A stretch of 64,000 nt of DNA, taken from Streptococcus mitis. Lineage in GTDB: Bacteria > Bacillota > Bacilli > Lactobacillales > Streptococcaceae. The stretch spans positions 24,020 through 88,019 of the forward strand of contig NZ_NCVK01000003.1 in NCBI RefSeq assembly GCF_002096845.1. The letters are read 5' to 3'. Under the pieces are notes generated by a model. It was not told where the DNA came from. It did no database searches and saw only the letters and a program-made list of their open reading frames with translations. Position numbers and translations under genes: made by a program. This document shows positions 17,432 through 25,759 of the stretch, piece by piece (positions within the stretch are counted from its first letter, which is position 1; every line of letters starts with the position of its first letter).

Positions 17432-18605
17432 TACCCATAAATGCTTTCAAGCGTTTAACTGCTTCTTTAAGCGTGTCTAGGTCTGTCGCATAGCTGAGGC
17501 GGACATTTTCTGGCGCTCCAAAACCTGCTCCTGTTACCAAGGCCACTTCAGCTTCTTCTAGGATAGCGGTTGTAAATTCTGTCACATCCGTATAGCCTTT
17601 CATCTCCATGGCTTTTTTAACATTTGGAAAGAGATAGAAAGCTCCTTGCGGTTTGACCACTTCAAATCCAGGCACCTCAGCAAGAAGGGGATAGATGGTA
17701 TTGAGACGCTCCTCAAAAGCCTGACGCATGCTTTCTACCGTATCTTGCTCGCCTGATAGAGCCTCAACTGCTGCATACTGGGCTACTGCTGACGGATTCG
17801 AAGTTGTTTGACCAGCAATCTTGGACATGGCAGCGATAATTTCTGCTTCTCCGACGGCATAGCCAATCCGCCAACCAGTCATAGCATAGGTTTTAGACAC
17901 ACCATTGATGATCACTGTTTGCTTGCGAATCTCTTCCGATAGGCTAGAAATCGGTGTGAATTCATGGCCATTATAGACCAAGCGACCATAGATATCATCT
18001 GCTAGGATGAGAATATCCTTTTCTACAGCCCAGTTTCCGATTGCCAAGAGTTCCTCACGGGTGTAAATCATTCCTGTCGGATTGGATGGTGAATTCAGCA
18101 CCAAAACCTTGGTCTTGTCTGTGCGAGCTGCTTCTAACTGCTCTACGGTCACCTTAAAGTGATTGTCTTCCTTAGCAGGAACAAAGATTGGTACCCCTTC
18201 TGCCATCTTGACCTGATCTCCATAGCTGACCCAGTAGGGGGTTGGGATGATAACCTCATCACCTGGATTGACCACAGCCATAAAGAAGGTATAGAGAGAA
18301 TATTTGGCTCCAGCAGCGACTGTCACTTGATTTGGCGCTACAGAATAGCCGTAAAAGCGCTCAAAGTAGGTATTGACCGCTGCCTTAAGTTCTGGCAGAC
18401 CTGAGGTTACTGTATAAAAAGAAGCACGCCCATCTTGAATCGATGCAATGGCGGCATCTTGGATATTTTTTGGAGTAGTGAAATCTGGCTCACCCAAGGT
18501 TAGAGACAAAATATCTCTGCCCTCAGCCTTCAGTGCTTTAGCACGGGCTCCAGCAGCCAAGGTTACACTTTCTTCCATTTCTAAAACACGGTTGGATAGT
18601 TTCAT
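17418..18605 (-). CDS. Class I PLP aminotransferase (aspartate aminotransferase family)
   Basis: 395-residue fold-type I aminotransferase. Features: LTLGEPDFTTP near 35, AAGAKYSLYTFF near 98, the SPSNPTGMIY loop near 172, the DDIYGRLVY Asp/Tyr near 203-211, the PLP lysine in SKTYAMTGWRIGYAVG near 234, and a substrate-carboxylate Arg in ENVRLSYA near 369. It resembles the AspB/AspC 1-gamma group. Aspartate is the likely but unproven substrate. It overlaps the TseB-like gene by 4 bp and sits upstream of asnS, mirroring the ypmB-aspB-asnS cluster of B. subtilis. Confidence 0.9.
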   Translation of the reverse strand: MKLSNRVLEMEESVTLAAGARAKALKAEGRDILSLTLGEPDFTTPKNIQDAAIASIQDGRASFYTVTSGLPELKAAVNTYFERFYGYSVAPNQVTVAAGAKYSLYTFFMAVVNPGDEVIIPTPYWVSYGDQVKMAEGVPIFVPAKEDNHFKVTVEQLEAARTDKTKVLVLNSPSNPTGMIYTREELLAIGNWAVEKDILILADDIYGRLVYNGHEFTPISSLSEEIRKQTVIINGVSKTYAMTGWRIGYAVGEAEIIAAMSKIAGQTTSNPSAVAQYAAVEALSGEQDTVESMRQAFEERLNTIYPLLAEVPGFEVVKPQGAFYLFPNVKKAMEMKGYTDVTEFTTAILEEAEVALVTGAGFGAPENVRLSYATDLDTLKEAVKRLKAFMGSEND

Positions 18606-19090
18606 AGGCCCTCCTTATTGACCAATGCTCCTGTTTCAAAATCTACTAGATAAAAATCAGAGCCTGACTTAACTTCCCAGATAGGCTTGTCTTGATAACG
18701 GCCAAAGGTAATCTTGTCAATCTCGCCAGCTCCTTTTTCCTTAGAAAGAGCTTCTGCTTTTTCTTGTGAAATACCCTGATTTAGCTGATAAACGTAAATC
18801 TTATGGTCATCTTTTCCGATCAGGACAGCAAGTACTTCTTGTTTTTTATTACGACCAAGAACACTATAATAAGATTCCAAGCCATTGTATAAGTCAACTT
18901 GATCAGCCTGCTCTAATCCTGCATACTGCTGAGCTAATTTTTCTCCTTCACTTTTAGCTGTTTGATAAGGTTTCATACTCAGAAACACTAGATACAGAAA
19001 GGAAGCACTGATAACCACAAACAAAATCGTCATCCCTAGACCATACTGCCACAGTAGATTATTTTTTGCTTTGTTTTGTCTTTTTTTCAC
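18602..19090 (-). CDS. Membrane-anchored TseB/YpmB-like protein (DUF5590 with PepSY-type domain)
   Basis: 162 residues. Basic N-terminus, then one transmembrane helix (about 16-37), placing the rest outside the cell. The extracytoplasmic part has two small alpha-beta domains, the second with PepSY-like features (ISQEKAEALSKEKG, FGRYQDKPIWEVKSGSDFYLV). B. subtilis YpmB/TseB has the same topology and a cell-wall elongation role with a penicillin-binding protein, and its gene also precedes aspB and asnS. Function here is inferred from family and synteny. Confidence 0.78.
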   Translation of the reverse strand: MKKRQNKAKNNLLWQYGLGMTILFVVISASFLYLVFLSMKPYQTAKSEGEKLAQQYAGLEQADQVDLYNGLESYYSVLGRNKKQEVLAVLIGKDDHKIYVYQLNQGISQEKAEALSKEKGAGEIDKITFGRYQDKPIWEVKSGSDFYLVDFETGALVNKEGL

Positions 19091-19137
19091 TCGTCTATTT
19101 TACCATCTATTAGGCTTTATTACAAGTGAATGCAAGA

Positions 19138-19242
19138 ATACTCTGCGAAAATCCAATTCAAACTTTGTCAGCGTCGCCTTGCCGTACCCAAGTACTGTCT
19201 GCGGCTTGCTTCCTAGTTTGCTCTTTGATTTTCATTGAGTAT
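19138..19242 (+). repeat. BOX element, boxA-boxC, diverged
   Basis: 105 bp. It has more substitutions than the other A-C copies (ACTCTGCG instead of ACTCTTCG, AACTTTGTCAG instead of AACCACGTCAG), so it is probably an older insertion. Confidence 0.9.
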
Positions 19243-19336
19243 AAGAAACCAATTCTATTTCTTCCTTCAAAGCAAACAGATTTTTCTTAGTTAAAACCGA
19301 GCAAGAAAAGTAAAGACACAAGCGAAATCAAGATAT

Positions 19337-19366
19337 TAAAAAACTTGAGCTTGGCACTCAAGTTTT
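19337..19366 (-). terminator. Terminator of the MFS transporter gene
   Basis: Perfect 10-bp arms AAAACTTGAG / CTCAAGTTTT with a 7-nt loop and a following T-run on the minus strand, 16 bp after the stop. Confidence 0.88.
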
Positions 19367-19381
19367 CGTAATTTTTTTGAT

Positions 19382-20578
19382 TTATGGAATCATTTTATCA
19401 TCCATTCTTTTAGCCATTTTTCCTAAAAAGATAGCCAGTAGAAGGCCAACCATAACTAAAAAGAATCCTAGATAAAGAAATGTTACTACAAAGCCTAAAT
19501 GGTCAATCAACCAGCCTGTCAGTGGGAAGAAGACAATCATACTCAGGCTAAACATCATAGAGTAGACACTCAGCATGGTTGCCCTTACTTCACTTGGAAG
19601 GCGCTCTTGCAAATCGTTGTCAAAAATGGGCTGAAAAAGAGCATATAGAGCATTACTAATCAAATAAATCAAAATATAGATTAGAGGTGTTCCAAAATAG
19701 GACAGCAGGTAGGTAACTCCAGTCAGCAGGACGAGGACAGGGAAAAGCTTCAAGGCAGCATATTTCTTTCCAATCTTACTCGCTAGATAGACTGCGACGA
19801 TATTCAAGAGACTACCAAGTAGCATAACTGCTGAAATTTGCCAACTACTTAAATCTGGTAACTGATTTTGATAGTAAAAATAAAACATGCACATGAGTGT
19901 TCCAACAATCTGAGACAAAATCATCCAGTTGAACAGCATGGGATTTCGCTCCAACTCTTCCTTAACAGTCCAAATAATCTGTTTCATGGTCACACTATCA
20001 GCTTTTTCTAGCTTGACACTGGGTTCTTTCAGCATCCAAATCAAGACAAGAACTATGATAGAAGTGGCAATCATGATATAGTAGGTCAGGTGCAATTGGC
20101 CATGGACAAAAAATCCTGCCAAAACTGTCCCCAAAGATCGAGTTCCTTCTAACACTCCTGATAGGAAGCTTGAAATGGATAGATAGCGTTCTTTTAGTCC
20201 AGCCTCTACAGCCGAGTCATAGACCATTGCTGCGCTTGTTCCTGAATCAAAATTATAAGACAAGGCACTCACCGCCATTGCTAGGGCATAAATCCAAAAA
20301 TTCCCCTGCCCAGCCAACATAAGAATAGAAGACACAATTCCTGCTATTCTACTTAAATAAAGGTTGGTTTTATAGGAATAACGGTCAGCTAACATACCAG
20401 ATGGAATTTCACAGAGAAGACTGGTAGTATGAAAAATACTCTCCAGAAGTCCAATCTGCCAAAGAGACATGCCGTTTTGACTGAGAAAGAGAATCCAAAA
20501 ACTAGTAATCCCTAGAAATGCAAAAAACTCAACTCCGGCCATCAGGCCAATATTTTTCCGATAATTTCTTATTAACAT
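19382..20578 (-). CDS. MFS-type efflux transporter of unknown substrate
   Basis: 398 residues with about 12 hydrophobic segments. The loop between helices 2 and 3 has the MFS signature form GMLADRYSYKTNL (about 61-73). Residues 100-130 (YNFDSGTSAAMVYDSAVEAG) are typical of a Firmicute MFS group often annotated as drug or macrolide-like exporters, but the substrate cannot be predicted. Monocistronic. A perfect 10-bp inverted repeat sits between promoter and ribosome site, which suggests regulated expression. Confidence 0.82.
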   Translation of the reverse strand: MLIRNYRKNIGLMAGVEFFAFLGITSFWILFLSQNGMSLWQIGLLESIFHTTSLLCEIPSGMLADRYSYKTNLYLSRIAGIVSSILMLAGQGNFWIYALAMAVSALSYNFDSGTSAAMVYDSAVEAGLKERYLSISSFLSGVLEGTRSLGTVLAGFFVHGQLHLTYYIMIATSIIVLVLIWMLKEPSVKLEKADSVTMKQIIWTVKEELERNPMLFNWMILSQIVGTLMCMFYFYYQNQLPDLSSWQISAVMLLGSLLNIVAVYLASKIGKKYAALKLFPVLVLLTGVTYLLSYFGTPLIYILIYLISNALYALFQPIFDNDLQERLPSEVRATMLSVYSMMFSLSMIVFFPLTGWLIDHLGFVVTFLYLGFFLVMVGLLLAIFLGKMAKRMDDKMIP

Positions 20579-20587
20579 CTTTTCTCC

Positions 20588-20632
20588 TTAACAAGTGTAT
20601 TATTATTATTTCTTTTGTCCGTCACTTGTTAA
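20588..20632 (-). promoter_or_regulatory. 10-bp inverted repeat in the MFS gene leader
   Basis: Arms TTAACAAGTG (20588-20597) and CACTTGTTAA (20623-20632) are perfect and separated by 25 nt. One arm ends next to the GGAG ribosome site of the MFS gene. As DNA it could be an operator; as RNA a hairpin that limits ribosome access. Confidence 0.5.
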
Positions 20633-20920
20633 TCTTTGCCTTACATGATCTCCACCCCTTTTAGAAGCATTCTTCAATGCCATTATTGTTCCTTTAATGA
20701 TTTATGAAATGATACCGGAAAATAGCTGTTCTGCGGTTTCTATTGCGAGTTTTCTTGTTTATTTTAGCACTTATGTCATCATATTACAAGAGAATATAGG
20801 AATACTCATGGAAAATCGAAGAAAAGCAGAATCCAACGGAAACAGTTCTTACTTTTTCAGTCACAAATGACTAGAGTTTCTGCAATTTTATAATATTCAA
20901 ATAAACTCCGAGCAAATTTC
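20633..20920. other. Intergenic DNA without recognised genes
   Basis: This stretch between the divergent MFS and FMN-reductase genes has no open frame with a ribosome site and no BOX or RUP. It should hold the MFS promoter, for which I see no strong consensus. Confidence 0.5.
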
Positions 20921-20949
20921 TTGCAAGTTGCCTTATTTTGTTGTAATAT
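20921..20949 (+). promoter_or_regulatory. Promoter of the FMN reductase gene
   Basis: -35 TTGCAA (20921-20926), 17-bp spacer, -10 TAATAT (20944-20949), about 51 bp before the ATG. Confidence 0.7.
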
Positions 20950-20960
20950 ATTTTATAACA

Positions 20961-20976
20961 ACGAGAAAATTCTCGT
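20961..20976. promoter_or_regulatory. Palindrome at the FMN reductase transcription start
   Basis: Inverted repeat ACGAGAA-aa-TTCTCGT begins 12 bp after the -10, covering the expected first transcribed bases. This is a classic position for a repressor operator. The cognate regulator is not evident in the window. Confidence 0.45.
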
Positions 20977-21000
20977 AAATTTAAAAAAAGGAGACACATC

Positions 21001-21549
21001 ATGTCTAAAAAAGTATTATTTATCGTCGGTTCACTACGTCAAGGTTCTTTCAACCACCAAATGGCTCTCGAAGCTGAGAAAGTACTTGCTGGTAAAGCAG
21101 AAGTTAGCTACCTTGATTACTCAGCCCTTCCCCTCTTTAGCCAAGATTTGGAAGTTCCAACACATCCAGCTGTGGCTGCAGCTCGTGAAGCGGTTCTCGC
21201 TGCTGATGCCATCTGGATCTTCTCTCCAGTCTATAACTCCTCTATCCCTGGAACAGTGAAAAACTTGCTTGACTGGCTATCTCGTGCCCTTGACTTGTCT
21301 GATACACGTGGAGCTTCTGCCCTTCAAGACAAGTTAGTTACAGTATCATCTGTAGCCAATACAGGTCACGATAAACTCTTTGCTATCTACAAAGACCTCT
21401 TGCCATTTATCCGTACACAAGTCGTTGGCGACTTCACTGCTGCACGTGTTAACAACTCTGCTTGGGCAGACGGAAAATTGGTTCTTGAAGAAACAGTCCT
21501 AAATTCACTTGAAAAACAAGCTCAAGACTTGGTTAATGCTATCAAGTAA
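21001..21549 (+). CDS. NADPH-dependent FMN reductase / flavodoxin-fold oxidoreductase
   Basis: 182 residues with the flavodoxin-like fold of the NADPH-dependent FMN reductase family. The FMN-phosphate loop is GSLRQGSFNHQMA (10-22), and FSPVYNSSIPGTVKNLLDWL near 75-94 is the second flavin-binding loop. It probably reduces flavins, quinones or azo compounds in the cytoplasm. Strong AAAGGAG ribosome site. It is divergent from the MFS gene and monocistronic with a strong terminator. Confidence 0.88.
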   Translation: MSKKVLFIVGSLRQGSFNHQMALEAEKVLAGKAEVSYLDYSALPLFSQDLEVPTHPAVAAAREAVLAADAIWIFSPVYNSSIPGTVKNLLDWLSRALDLSDTRGASALQDKLVTVSSVANTGHDKLFAIYKDLLPFIRTQVVGDFTAARVNNSAWADGKLVLEETVLNSLEKQAQDLVNAIK

Positions 21550-21570
21550 CTAAAGTAACTAACATAATAA

Positions 21571-21625
21571 AAGCGAACAAGACTACTTTTCTGACACTCA
21601 GAAGGCTAGCTTGTTCGCTTTTTTC
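21571..21625 (+). terminator. Terminator of the FMN reductase gene
   Basis: 11-bp arms AAGCGAACAAG / CTTGTTCGCTT with a long internal loop and a T-run, 22 bp after the stop. Confidence 0.85.
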
Positions 21626-21639
21626 TCATTTATAAACTA

Positions 21640-21744
21640 ATACTCAATGAAAATCAAAGAGCAAACTAGGAAGCTAGCCGTAGGCTGTACTTGAGTACGG
21701 CAAGGCGAAGCTGACGTAGTTTGAATTTGATTTTCGAAGAGTAT
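21640..21744 (-). repeat. BOX element, boxA-boxC, inverted
   Basis: 105 bp, reverse complement of the A-C copies, from ATACTCAATGAAAATCAAAG to TTTTCGAAGAGTAT. It lies between the convergent FMN reductase and yaaA genes. Confidence 0.92.
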
Positions 21745-21786
21745 AAAATAGCTGATGATACATATTGTCCAATACAAAATATATTT

Positions 21787-22515
21787 TCATACTTCCTTAA
21801 CAAAAATCAATTCCTGTAGCTGGGACAGGTCCTCTCGGTAGTTAAATCCTGCAAATCTTAAGCGACGTGCTTCCTCCACAGTTTGTACTTGATTTTCTAT
21901 TAAAGCTGTTAGAAAGGCCCCGCGCGCTTTCTTGGAGATAGTTGAGTGGATTTTCAACTGACCGCCCTTATCCTCCATAAATTTGAAGGTCACCATTTTT
22001 TCTCTAATTTCCTTAGAAAATACAGTCTCAAACTCGGATGACAAGAGGGAGAAAATCACTTCTTCCGTCTTCACAGCCTCATCATAGGCTGACTTCCAAT
22101 GGCTTTTCAAAGTCTTACCTGCGACTTTTAATTTCATTAAAAAGTCCAAACGGTGAGGGGATATGGGTGACAAGGCTGGAACGACACCGTACAAAGCCGA
22201 GGTGATAAAGACATGATTTTCAAGATAGGCTTGTTCTGCCTCAGTCAGTTTGTCTCTCTTAATGTGACGATACATGAGACCATCAAAGAGTTTCAAGGCT
22301 GGGTAGTGTTGAGCAGTTTGACTTTTCAAAGCTTGGATATGTTGAAATTCTTCCGCCGCCTTCTCGGCTGAGATCTTATAAAAAGTTTCCAAATCACTAG
22401 CAGAATAGAGAGCCAAGGCATCAAGCACAGGCTGACTTTCTGGTTTTAAAGGAGTTGCTGCGATACTCGGCAAGTCTGTGTTCATTTCTTTTGCTGTTGG
22501 GATTAAAATTTTCAT
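21787..22515 (-). CDS. yaaA: Peroxide stress protein YaaA (DUF328)
   Basis: 242 residues, typical family length. MKILIPTAKEMN at the start, the central DGLMYRHIKRDKLTEAEQAYLENHVFITSALYG-type region (around 95-130) and the C-terminal ARRLRFAGFNYREDLS mark the YaaA/DUF328 family. In E. coli YaaA lowers intracellular free iron under peroxide stress and binds DNA; relevance to peroxide-producing streptococci is plausible but inferred. Cytoplasmic, monocistronic. Confidence 0.9.
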   Translation of the reverse strand: MKILIPTAKEMNTDLPSIAATPLKPESQPVLDALALYSASDLETFYKISAEKAAEEFQHIQALKSQTAQHYPALKLFDGLMYRHIKRDKLTEAEQAYLENHVFITSALYGVVPALSPISPHRLDFLMKLKVAGKTLKSHWKSAYDEAVKTEEVIFSLLSSEFETVFSKEIREKMVTFKFMEDKGGQLKIHSTISKKARGAFLTALIENQVQTVEEARRLRFAGFNYREDLSQLQELIFVKEV

Positions 22516-22561
22516 ATTGATAGTGTAGCATATTTTTTGGCCACAACCAAGAAATTCATCT

Positions 22562-22586
22562 GAAAAACCTCGGTTTGACCGAGGCT
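22562..22586 (-). terminator. Terminator after the 54-residue membrane protein
   Basis: Minus-strand stem GCCTCGGT / ACCGAGGT with a 3-nt loop and a following T-run, a few bases after the stop at 22594. Confidence 0.88.
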
Positions 22587-22593
22587 TCTCTAT

Positions 22594-22758
22594 TTATTTT
22601 GGCCATCCTAACCAGACAGCTACGAGAACAAGTGCTAGGCCAGCTAAACTTGTTAAGATAGATAAGAATTTATCTTTTTTCTCCTTGAACTGAGAAAAAC
22701 CTATCTTCAAAGCGAGCAGTCCGAGTAGCATTGAAGCAACCATCACATAAAAACCCAT
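22594..22758 (-). CDS. Small two-helix membrane protein, 54 residues
   Basis: Short gene with ATG at 22756-22758, a GGAGGAC ribosome site 8 nt upstream and a terminator directly after the stop. It encodes MGFYVMVASMLLGLLALKIG (helix 1), a charged loop FSQFKEKKDK, then helix 2 ending in AVWLGWPK. It is 64 bp downstream of the 531-residue membrane protein on the same strand, so probably the last gene of that transcription unit. No known family is recognised. Confidence 0.75.
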   Translation of the reverse strand: MGFYVMVASMLLGLLALKIGFSQFKEKKDKFLSILTSLAGLALVLVAVWLGWPK

Positions 22759-22822
22759 TTGTTTGTCCTCCATTAGTCTTAATTCACCTTATTATAATAT
22801 ATATTTCTTAAATAAACCTTTT

Positions 22823-24418
22823 TTACTGTACCTTAAAGGTCTTGAGATAATTGTCTTTTCCTACTTGACCTTCAAAGTTTTTACCATTTTCTAGGTAAGG
22901 AAGTTCATCAGATACAGAAGCCTTGACCTTGTATATCTTGCCATCAACTTTAAAGAAGTAGACGGTATCTCCCTTGATAACAGCTGATTTGAGGTCTGCT
23001 ACCACACCCTTGATACTTTCTTTGGTTTCATTGTCAATTTCAAGGTCGTTTTTATTAGCATACTTGCTGAGCAATTCTTCCACTGTAGTAGCTACGATAA
23101 CATTTTGGTACTCGACTGCGTCTACCAGGGCGTACTCTTTGACCAATCCAGCATTGTCCTTCAAGCCCATGATGTACAAAGGCTTGTCATTGAGGTTGAT
23201 GAGGATTGGGAAGGTTGCCTTGTATGATTTCTCTTGGACAGCACCTTCGGCTGATTCACGGGCCGATTCTTCAGTCGCTGAAGCCAAGCTGTACTTGGTG
23301 ATTTCTCCTGTTCGCATATTTTCAAGTATGAAACCAAGATTACTTTCATCTGCATTGGTCGATGTCACACCTGTGTAAAGATAGATGTCATTGCCGATAG
23401 ATAAGTAATTATAGCCCTTGGTAGTCTGGGTCACGTTTTTCTTGGAAATCATGGCATTCCAGAAACCGTCCTTGTACTTGCCGTTGTAGTTGATTTGCTC
23501 GATGGTTTCCTCAGCTGGATAGACCCTGTCCACCCATTCTGGAACATCTGCCAAGCTGTATTCCTTGGTTTCTCCATTTGTGGCATCCAAGATAATGACT
23601 GAAACAGGACGAGGAACCGCCAGTCCAAATTGCTTTTTGTAAACCGTTGCTACATAGAAAGGATTACCCTCATCGTCCACCTCGAAAGATGGAGTTTTGA
23701 AGATCTTGGTTGGGTACTTCAAGCGCAGGTGACGCTTGACATCGCGGTTAAAATACTCCGAGTCCGAATACTTGATTGGTGTCTTCAAGTCCACCAAGTC
23801 CGCATTCCCGGTTACCATGTCCACCTTGATATACTCGCCGATTCCCTTGGCCTGATTGTTAAACCATTTGATAGGATCTGCGTATTCTAGTGGCGTAACT
23901 CGATAAGGTTTCCCATCAATCGTCAATTGGGTATAGGTATCTGCCGCTACATACTGCGATACCTTGTCCGTTAGGGAACCCAAGTAGCGGTCGCCAATTT
24001 TTTCAGCAGTACTTCTATCTAAGATTGGAACCTTACTGGTGTCAGTCTTAGGAAATTCAGTGAAGTCTTTTTCCGTAACCGTGACTACATTGGCATAATT
24101 TTTAGCCTGAAAAATGCTGGAAGTCACTAAGGAAACCAAGGCTGCTAAGAGAAGAATTCCTCCAATAGAAGCTAAAAGGATTTTCCCTAACCGATTGATT
24201 TTGAAACCCTCTAGATTTAAGGCAGCTTCCGCCTTGCCGTGGCGCACATGAACCGTTTTGACAAGGTTTATCCCCTTGCCAAAGCCAAATAAGATTGCCA
24301 CAAGCAGCAAATGCCCACAGAGGAAAAAGAGAAATTCCCAGCTGGTCAGGTTAAGAGGCGGTAAAAAGATATACCAGGTCGTTGCGATAAAAATAAGTTC
24401 AAAGACTATTCGTTTCAT
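22823..24418 (-). CDS. Uncharacterised membrane protein with large extracytoplasmic region
   Basis: 531 residues. Two hydrophobic segments near the start (about 5-22 and 28-46), a basic cytoplasmic loop, and a third helix (about 80-101). The rest (102-531) is predicted outside the cell. That part contains repeated beta-strand/turn motifs of the form GKPYRVTP, GNPFYVATVY, GDTVYFFKVDGKIYKV, suggesting tandem PepSY-like or propeller-like modules; this is an impression. No catalytic motif is recognised. It lies 11 bp after def, so probably cotranscribed. Confidence 0.65.
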   Translation of the reverse strand: MKRIVFELIFIATTWYIFLPPLNLTSWEFLFFLCGHLLLVAILFGFGKGINLVKTVHVRHGKAEAALNLEGFKINRLGKILLASIGGILLLAALVSLVTSSIFQAKNYANVVTVTEKDFTEFPKTDTSKVPILDRSTAEKIGDRYLGSLTDKVSQYVAADTYTQLTIDGKPYRVTPLEYADPIKWFNNQAKGIGEYIKVDMVTGNADLVDLKTPIKYSDSEYFNRDVKRHLRLKYPTKIFKTPSFEVDDEGNPFYVATVYKKQFGLAVPRPVSVIILDATNGETKEYSLADVPEWVDRVYPAEETIEQINYNGKYKDGFWNAMISKKNVTQTTKGYNYLSIGNDIYLYTGVTSTNADESNLGFILENMRTGEITKYSLASATEESARESAEGAVQEKSYKATFPILINLNDKPLYIMGLKDNAGLVKEYALVDAVEYQNVIVATTVEELLSKYANKNDLEIDNETKESIKGVVADLKSAVIKGDTVYFFKVDGKIYKVKASVSDELPYLENGKNFEGQVGKDNYLKTFKVQ

Positions 24419-24429
24419 TTGCTTTCCTC

Positions 24430-24840
24430 CTAAATGATTCGTCCTTCCAAGTGATCCAGTTCATGCTGGCAAATCTGGGCTGGGAATCCTGTCAAAGTAA
24501 TGGTCTGTTCCTGCCACTTACTGTCACGATAAGCAACGGTTATGGTTTCATAACGCTTAGTAGGTCTCATACCTACAAAGGACAAACAGCCTTCCTCTGT
24601 CTCATAAGTTCCTTCAAAGGACAGGAGCACTGGGTTAAACATGACCACAGGAACCAAGCCAAGATTGAAGATAATCACGCGCTTCTGCACCCCAATCATA
24701 TTGGCAGCCAGACCGACACAGGTCTCACGATTTGCTAAGAGCGTATCTTGTAAATCTCTGGCAAGATACAGATCTTCCTGACTTGCCGGCTGAGACACCT
24801 GAGATAAAAATAAGATATCCTTCACAATTTTCTTTTCCAC
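24430..24840 (-). CDS. def: Peptide deformylase family protein
   Basis: 136 residues, the short class of Firmicute deformylases. All three metal-enzyme motifs can be seen: VGLAANMIG (motif 1, about 42-50; the usual GIGLAAPQ has Asn for Pro and Met for Gln), EEGCLS (motif 2, C84) and QHELDHLEG (motif 3, about 124-132). The Gln-to-Met change at the oxyanion position of motif 1 is unusual and could reduce activity. Streptococci usually have another, longer deformylase, so this may be a paralogue. Cotranscribed with the membrane protein that follows. Confidence 0.82.
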   Translation of the reverse strand: MEKKIVKDILFLSQVSQPASQEDLYLARDLQDTLLANRETCVGLAANMIGVQKRVIIFNLGLVPVVMFNPVLLSFEGTYETEEGCLSFVGMRPTKRYETITVAYRDSKWQEQTITLTGFPAQICQHELDHLEGRII

Positions 24841-24924
24841 TTCCTCACACTCCTCTTGATGTTTACTATATTATAGCAATTATAGCACAAAAGCCGATAA
24901 CTGCAAGCCCTTTCCCTCAACTGT

Positions 24925-24958
24925 AGCAAAAAGCCATCCGAAGATGACTTTTTTGCTA
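24925..24958 (-). terminator. Terminator of the mgtA-GST transcription unit
   Basis: Minus-strand hairpin AAAAAGTCATC-TTCG-GATGGCTTTTT with a TTCG tetraloop. It overlaps the last bases of the GST stop codon. Confidence 0.88.
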
Positions 24959-25747
24959 TTTAATTTCTTTATAAGTTACTTCCATACCACGCTTAACAGC
25001 TGGACGATTGGCAATTTTTGCTGCCCAGTTTACTAAATTCTGGTAACTTGAGGCATCTAAGAATTTTGCAGAACCTTGATAAAGATTTCCTTGAACTAAC
25101 TGTCCATACCAAGACCAGATAGCAATATCTGCAATCGTATAGTCATTGCCTGCAATATAAGGTTTCTGAGCCAATTCCTTATCCAACAAATCCAACTGGC
25201 GTTTCACTTCCATCGTAAAACGATTAATTGGATATTCCAATTTTTCAGGGGCATAATTAAAGAAATGTCCAAATCCCCCACCTAGAAAAGGTGCAGCACC
25301 TGCTTGCCAGAATAGCCAATTCAAAACTTCTACCTTTTCCACAGGATTGCTTGGTAAAAAGGCTCCAAATTTCTCAGCAAGGTAAAGAAGAATATGAGCA
25401 GACTCAAAGACTCTTACTTCTTCAGTCCCAGACTAATCCAACAAGGCTGGAATCTTGGAATTTGGATTGAGCTTTACGAAGTCTGAACCGAATTGATCCC
25501 CATCCATGATAGCAATCTTATACAAGTCGTAAGCCGCTTGCTCAAAACCAGCTTCTAGTAATTCTTCCAATAAGATAGTGACCTTCACACCATTTGGTGT
25601 TCCCAGTGAATAAAGCTGAAAAGGTTGCTCTCCTTTTGGTAAGTCTTGTTCGAAACGTGCACCTGCTGTAGGTCTGTTTAATCCCGTAAAGGCTCCTTGA
25701 TTACTAGCTTCATCCTGCCATACGGTCGGTAATTGATAAGCTGACAT
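24956..25747 (-). pseudogene. Glutathione S-transferase family protein (YghU-like), broken by one stop codon
   Basis: Two in-frame halves are separated by 30 codons. The first (25747 to 25433) ends NSKIPALLD followed by TAG at 25433-25435. Translation past it continues without any shift as SGTEEVRVFES and ILLYLAEKFGAFLP into the second half (from 25342). With that single codon repaired the product is 263 residues, normal for the YghU/GST family, including the thioredoxin-like N-domain and the helical C-domain (RQLDLLDKELAQKPYIAGND). So a single nonsense mutation, or a sequencing error, breaks the gene. It starts 12 bp after mgtA on the same strand. Confidence 0.9.
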
Positions 25748-25759
25748 CAGAAACCTCCC

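Larger units (their letters stand above)
19091..19381. other. Intergenic region with BOX and terminator
   Basis: About 290 bp holding the A-C BOX at 19138-19242 and the MFS-gene terminator at 19337-19366. Nothing else recognised. Confidence 0.7.

Noticed and set aside
25343..25432. Separate genes for the two GST halves
   Set aside because: The second half begins in the middle of the fold with no ribosome site and the frame is continuous with the first; it is one broken gene.
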